Part shown: piece by piece, positions 58,997 to 64,000 of the stretch
How positions within the stretch are numbered: the stretch's first letter is position 1
Layout of the letters: every line of letters begins with the position of its first letter
Origin: Capsicum annuum
Taxonomy: Eukaryota > Streptophyta > Magnoliopsida > Solanales > Solanaceae
Reading direction: 5' to 3'
Length of the DNA: 64,000 nucleotides
Assembly (NCBI RefSeq): GCF_002878395.1
Contig: NC_061115.1
Location: forward strand, 152,831,649-152,895,648
Made by a program: the position numbers and the translations under genes
The notes under the pieces: model-generated
Told to the model about the DNA's origin: nothing
Databases searched by the model: none
What the model saw: the letters and a program-made list of their open reading frames with translations, nothing else

Positions 58997-59689
58997 ATAC
59001 TAGTATACGTACTCACGCGATGCACAGATAATATTAAATAAATATTTCTAATATTTCATGTTGGGATGTCTTATTCGAGCATGTTAAATTCTATTATCTT
59101 AAAAAAATTCAACTATCATATTATTTTTAAATGAAATGCGCAAATAAAGTAAATTTTTCTCTACCCTCACCCACCTCTCACCCCTACCGCCATGTCAATT
59201 CCACCCCCTACCCCTCAGTTTGTTTTTAAAAAAAATCATCCCTCCCCCACCAAACCTTAACTTCCACACCTCTAACTAAATTTTTATGGAAAAAAAATAA
59301 TCATGTAATTATAAAAACTATTATGTTTCAGATTTTTTAAATTATACTATTCACGATTTAAAGATATTATATTCTTTATATTTTCCCTGCCCCACTCCCC
59401 CATTTTTAATCAAATTTATATTGGTAAAAATAATCATTCATAATTTAAAGATATTAGATTGTTAATATTCCATTCCCCCTCCCACACACTTCTAATAAAA
59501 TTTATATGAGTAAAAGAAATCATGTAATTATAAAAAAAAAACTTTTATTTTCTTTATTATATTGTTTACAATATAAAGATTTCAGATTGTTAATATTCAG
59601 TGTTTTACTTTTGAAATTTTATTCAATTGTACCTCCCCCCAAGCCTTTTTCATTTAAAATTTATAAATAATATTGTATTTATTTAAGAG

Positions 59690-60575
59690 GGATAGTTTCA
59701 AGTATCTTGGGTCCGTGATTCAGGGTAACGGTGAGATTGACGAGAATGTCTCGCACCGTATTGGGGCGGGATGGATGAAGTGGAAGCTCGCCTCGGGGGT
59801 GTTGTGTGATAAGAAGGTGTCGTCCAAGCTTAAAGGCAAATTCTACAGGGTGGAAGTCCGTCCGGCCATGTTGTATAAAGCGGAGTGTTGGCCAGTTAAG
59901 AACTCCCACATTCAAAAAATGAAGGTGGCGAAAATGTGAATGTTGCTTTGGATGTGTGGCCTAACTAGGGGGGATAGAGTTCAGAATGAGACTATCAGGG
60001 AGAAGGTTGGTGTGACTCCAGTGGAGAATAAGATGCGGGAAGTCCAATTGAGATGGTTCGGACACGTGATGAGGAGGGGCATGGATACCCCAGTTCGTAG
60101 GTGTGAGAGGCTAGCTTTGGATGATTTTAGGCAGGGTAGAGGTAGGCCGAAGAAGTACTGGGGAGAGGTGATTAGGCGGGACATGGAGCAGTTATAACTC
60201 ATTGAAGGCATGACCCTAGATAGGAAGATCTGTAAGACACGAATTAGGGCAGAAGGCTAGGGTCAGTTTGGGTCGCTAGTGTAGGGAATTACTTGGTGGG
60301 GGTACTATTCTTGTTATGATACCTTGTTTCATGCTTTATTACGAATCTGTTTAGTTTTCTCTATTTACTATTACTTGTGGGTGTCGTATTTATGTTATGC
60401 CATCTTGTTCCATGTTTTACTATGAATTTGTTTAGTATTTCGTGTCTCGAGCTGGGGGTCTATCGGAAACAACCTTTCTACTTCTTTAGAGGTAGAAGTA
60501 TGGACTGCATACATTTTATCCTCCCCAGACCTCACTATGTGGAAATACACTAGGTTTGTTGTTGTTGTTGTTGTA
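59690..60575 (+). mobile_element. 5'-truncated RTE-type LINE with TTG tail
   Basis: It starts inside the reverse transcriptase C-terminal region ([20 protein letters not shown]) and runs through [20 protein letters not shown], a TGA after KVAKM (where the family has Arg or Trp), [20 protein letters not shown] and [20 protein letters not shown], then a TAA and TRIRAEG. The 3' UTR ends CACTAGGTTTGTTGTTG with five or six TTG units. It is the same family as the LINE at 46493-49735 but in the opposite orientation. The host sequence around it matches 56090-56140 of unit 4. No clear target-site duplication. Confidence 0.85.
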
Positions 60576-62099
60576 TTATATAATTACTTCATTATATTCT
60601 CAAAATTAATTTAAAATATTATCCCCCAATCCTTTATTTTTTAAAAAAAAATTGATTGTTTTAATTACTTTTGTCTAGTCTGACTATAAATTATTTTTTT
60701 GTTGTATTACACTCCATAACAGTTGAGTCTTCTTCTCTTTTTCAAAATATAGAATCTTAAGTTTTAAATCTAAATTACTTATATTTGATATTGTAATGTT
60801 CATTAATTTTGTCATTTGTTAGGATTATAATTATTTGGTATACACAATTTAAGACTTTACTCGTTACAATTAAAAATATTTTCTCAAAATATGATCCAAA
60901 AATTTGGATGTTGAGACATGAAGCTCAAAGCAGTTTAGTTTTATTAATTAATCAAAACTCAATTATCAAACATTAACATACTATAAAATAAATATAAAAT
61001 TATGATACTTTTTATGTTAAAATTCAAACTAATTTTTTAGTTTAATTTTTCAAAAAGTCAACTTAATTTTATTATTCTGAATTAACAATGTCAAAATTAT
61101 CATTTAATCTTGGGATAATAAAATAGACAATACCTTATAACTTTGCTTCAAAATTTTACTATTCCTTGGTAATATTCTATCTTTCTTATTTTAATTTCTT
61201 TATGAGATTAATTTCCTTTTTTTTGGTTTTATATTAAAGAGTTTAAATAATAAAATAACAAATTGATTGAATTTTAAGTTTATAATCCGTGAAATTATGA
61301 ATTTAAAAATTAATATATGCTATCTAATGGATAGACAAATAAACTAAATTTGATAGAATTTAGACTTATATAGTTTTACGGTATGAACTAAAATTTTATG
61401 CTTTTTCTTTATTTTGTTTTTCCAATTCAAAAACCTTGCAATAAAGAAAAACATATATTTTAAATATCAATTAAATTTTATCTTTCAATTATAACATTAT
61501 TATATTTTATTCTTTAAACATGATCTGATAAAATGTTACGTGATATTTAACATTCTAGTATTATATACAATAAAAAATAAAAAAGTGAACATTTATTTTA
61601 ATAAAATAATAATATAAAAATAATAACAAAAATTAGCATTTAAAAAGTTAAATACATGACTCAAAATCTTAATAAAAGGTGATTTTATTTTTCATTTACA
61701 CAATCGAATGTATTTACTTTTATAAAAACGAACAAAATAAAAATGACAAATTACTTACTTGAGTTCCGACCCATATATAATCGAAAAAAGCCTATAATAT
61801 AAGCATCACTAATCTGCATTTAAAAAATAAAGATTTTAAATCAAAAAATATTTCAAGAAAATGAATTATGAAGAATCCAATAAGTAAATGCACCAATAAA
61901 GCTAATGATTAGTTTAAAAAATAAAGATAAGAACGTTTAATATTATATATCATTGTAGAAGTAGAAGTAGATCTAGAGAAGTCTAAAAGTTAGAACTTCA
62001 CTCCAACTCAAATTTTTTGTTTTGAATTTCAAATTCAAATTCAAATATCATATCAATTTGTTAAAAGAATATAAGTTGATTACTCTTCTTTATCCTTTT

Positions 62100-62142
62100 C
62101 TTTTTTTTTTTTTTTGGGGGGGGGGGGGGGGAGGGGAGGGAT
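62100..62142 (+). repeat. poly-T followed by poly-G
   Basis: About 17 T followed by about 16 G, then GAGGGGAGGG. The G part could form a quadruplex, or the run lengths may be sequencing-limited. Confidence 0.9.
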
Positions 62143-62274
62143 ATAATGATATCGTACTTCTTATACTCGATATAGTTGGATAGAGATAAATATTTGAAAT
62201 TTAATAAGATCAATTCAATTATTTTTTATTGTAATTAATAACGGAATGAAAAAACAATTCATTACCATCCCTCA

Positions 62275-62676
62275 TTGTTATTTTACCTTTTTCCTATAAA
62301 ATTTTTATTATTTTATTTTATTATTATTATTGATACAACTGATACTATTGATTTGGGTAAAAAGATACCCCGCTCGATGTATACACAAACTATTGTAATT
62401 TATCATGATTACGTGATTAATATTGTTGTTGTTAATAATAGTATTATTGTTACTACAATCATTATTAATTTATTACTAATACTACTATGTAATTCTGTTA
62501 CTATTTTTTTGTATTATTATCTTATTTTTATTTCTAAATCAAATGACTTTTATATATATATATATATATATGAAGGAGATAACTTTACAATATTATTAAC
62601 CTTGTTTTACTACTACTACTATCACCTCTGCTTTTTTTTTTTTTCGTCATCATCATCCTTCATGCAAATAAATTAG
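62275..62676 (+). other. low-complexity open frame, not a gene
   Basis: A 133-codon open stretch that consists of ATT, TA and TTT repeats giving Ile, Tyr, Phe and Ser runs. It includes a (TA)n at 62552-62570. I see no homology and no coding signature. Confidence 0.6.
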
Positions 62677-62741
62677 ATTCAGCTATGTTCTAACATTTAA
62701 ATTTAAAAAGAGATAAATTTGAAATAGTAAAAGCCCATTAA

Positions 62742-62813
62742 AACTCTTCAATTATCAACAACAATATATTCAGTATATTCCACAAAGTAGGATCTTGATA
62801 ACTCTTCAATTAT
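62742..62813 (-). mobile_element. 44-bp LINE 3' tail with 14-bp target-site duplication
   Basis: AACTCTTCAATTAT occurs perfectly at 62742-62755 and 62800-62813. The 44 bases between them, read on the minus strand, are ATCAAGATCCTACTTTGTGG, then AATATACTGAATATATTGTTGTTG, which is the 3' terminus of an RTE-type LINE or its SINE partner (compare TGTGGGAATACACTGGGTTTG of the large LINE). The host phrase without insertion is AGAACTCTTCAATTATGAG, as in the local repeats at 54355 and 54900. Confidence 0.8.
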
Positions 62814-62819
62814 GAGTTT

Positions 62820-64000
62820 CTATTTTTAAAATAATAATTTTTTTAAAGGATAATGTATTTCAAATCAATTACTTTAATTTCTTAATTCAAAAATTTTATA
62901 TACGATTTTTGAGATAAACTCAAGTAGGTTGAGTAAATGACTTTTAAATATCTCACTCTTATTCTATTATTTTTTTCTTTAGATAATAAGCAAGCCTAAC
63001 TTGATTAATTTTGTATGGATATTTGAACTACATATGAGATAAATTTTGGATATTTGATCAAATGTGTCATAAAATTCAAAACAAAAGAATTGACTGTTTT
63101 TCTTAATTAAAAAGCTGAGTATATATAAGGAATCTAATTTTTTTAAAAAATAATTTTTAAAATAAAATTTATTATGTTTGAATTGAATATAAAATTATAC
63201 TTAGAATTAGTATTAAATATGAAAATCATATATCAATTTATAAGATAAGATGTTTGAAATAAAACAAAATTCTTTGAAAATAGCATATACTAATGTGCTC
63301 CTTTTATAAGTACATTAAGTAAGTCATTTATTTCCAAAGTCATTTCTCCTTTTAATTAGCGAAATTGCAAGTTTCAATAACATACTACATTGCGTTCTTA
63401 AAACTACTACGTCTTTGTTAATTAATCCATTCACTCTTCTTAGGGATCAGTGGAGTAATATTTTCTTGAGAAAAGAAAAACAGAGGTTTGAATTACTGTG
63501 TAGGTTCAAATAATTAAAATAGAGTAAATAAACACAATTTGGTTAGTAAAACTTGATTTGGAGCTAGCAAAAATGTGCAAATGAAGATGAAAATAAAAAA
63601 AGATACTGCTAATCCTACAAAATGAATATATTGGTTAATATTAACATGTTTAACCATTAAACATCGTTTAGTAATTATATTTCTAAATATTAATCATGTC
63701 TAATTTAGCAACTTAATTAGGTGACACGTGACCTTGAAATTTAGCAAAACTTTGACAAAATATTACTCCTCGTTTAATTTTATTTGTTCATCATACTAAA
63801 ACATGAATTTTTACTTTTACTTGTCTATTTTGATATTTCAAAAGAAAAATAATTTTTTTCATGCTTTACTTTTAACATTGACTACTCATTCTTCAAATCA
63901 TTTTCAACTTTATTGAGACTATGCATCAACTAATACGAAATAGTGATAAAATATGCACTTGCGTTAATATTTTTTAAGAAGAGAACAAAGTCTATTGAGG
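62820..64000. other. AT-rich sequence without recognisable features
   Basis: I see no gene, RNA gene or repeat with clear borders. The first 80 bases are one more copy of the GAGTTTCTATTTTTAA local repeat. Confidence 0.5.

Larger units (their letters stand above)
58998..64000 (-). mobile_element. Helitron-like unit 5, minus strand (5' end not in window or not found)
   Basis: The 3' end on the minus strand reads GCATCGCGTGAGTACGTATACTAG-like sequence at about 58998-59021, with T after the CTAG. The C-rich tracts (59160-59240, 59390-59405, 59475-59490) and the body near 61970-62100 (AACTTCACTCCAACTCAAA) match units 1 and 2. It is interrupted by a LINE fragment (59690-60575). I see no 5' terminus before 64000, and 60600-64000 holds no recognisable gene. 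Confidence 0.4.

Overview
The window looks like AT-rich, gene-poor plant nuclear DNA built almost entirely from nested transposable elements. I infer Solanaceae, most likely pepper (Capsicum). The basis is the style of the DUF1985/Ulp1 transposon proteins, the RTE-type LINEs with TTG tails and the Helitron-like units; the species call is from memory of such proteins and unchecked. I see no intact single-copy host gene, no tRNA or rRNA, and no prokaryotic feature.

Layout. (1) 1-15751: the right part of a large Mutator-like element (copy A) whose left end lies outside the window. (2) 15752-26007: host sequence made of Helitron-like units, including a clean 644-bp Helitron nested in an hAT-like MITE, and a 4.2-kb Helitron-like unit at 17811-22002. 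A second unit of the same family starts at 22457. (3) 26008-45313: a nearly complete 19.3-kb Mutator-like element (copy B) inserted in that second unit. It has a 9-bp target-site duplication, and the empty site can be read in the sister unit at 21464-21472. (4) 45314-49974: the rest of the broken unit, itself hit by a long-TIR element and by a 3.2-kb RTE-type LINE. (5) 49975-64000: more Helitron-like units, a captured VID27 gene fragment, a seven-copy local repeat, a small minus-strand gene with duplicated microexons, a second LINE fragment, and a 44-bp LINE tail with a 14-bp target-site duplication.

What the Mutator-like elements carry. Copy B holds a MuDR/FAR1-type transposase (broken), a small coiled-coil reading frame with its own TATA box, an inverted repeat (foldback) made from an XS-domain gene fragment of the FDM/IDN2/SGS3 type, two convergent DUF1985-Ulp1 (C48 peptidase) genes, and a GRF zinc-finger gene between them. 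Copy A has the same right-hand gene set. This matches the published Ulp1-carrying MULEs (Kaonashi/KI-MULE type). A and B share premature stop codons and the same loss of one Ulp1 core, so both descend from an already broken copy that presumably moved in trans.

The most unusual structure is a 16-bp perfect palindrome, ATCTGTTGCAACAGAT. It and its variants occur in many irregular clusters in introns and spacers throughout both Mutator-like elements, and I see none outside their borders.
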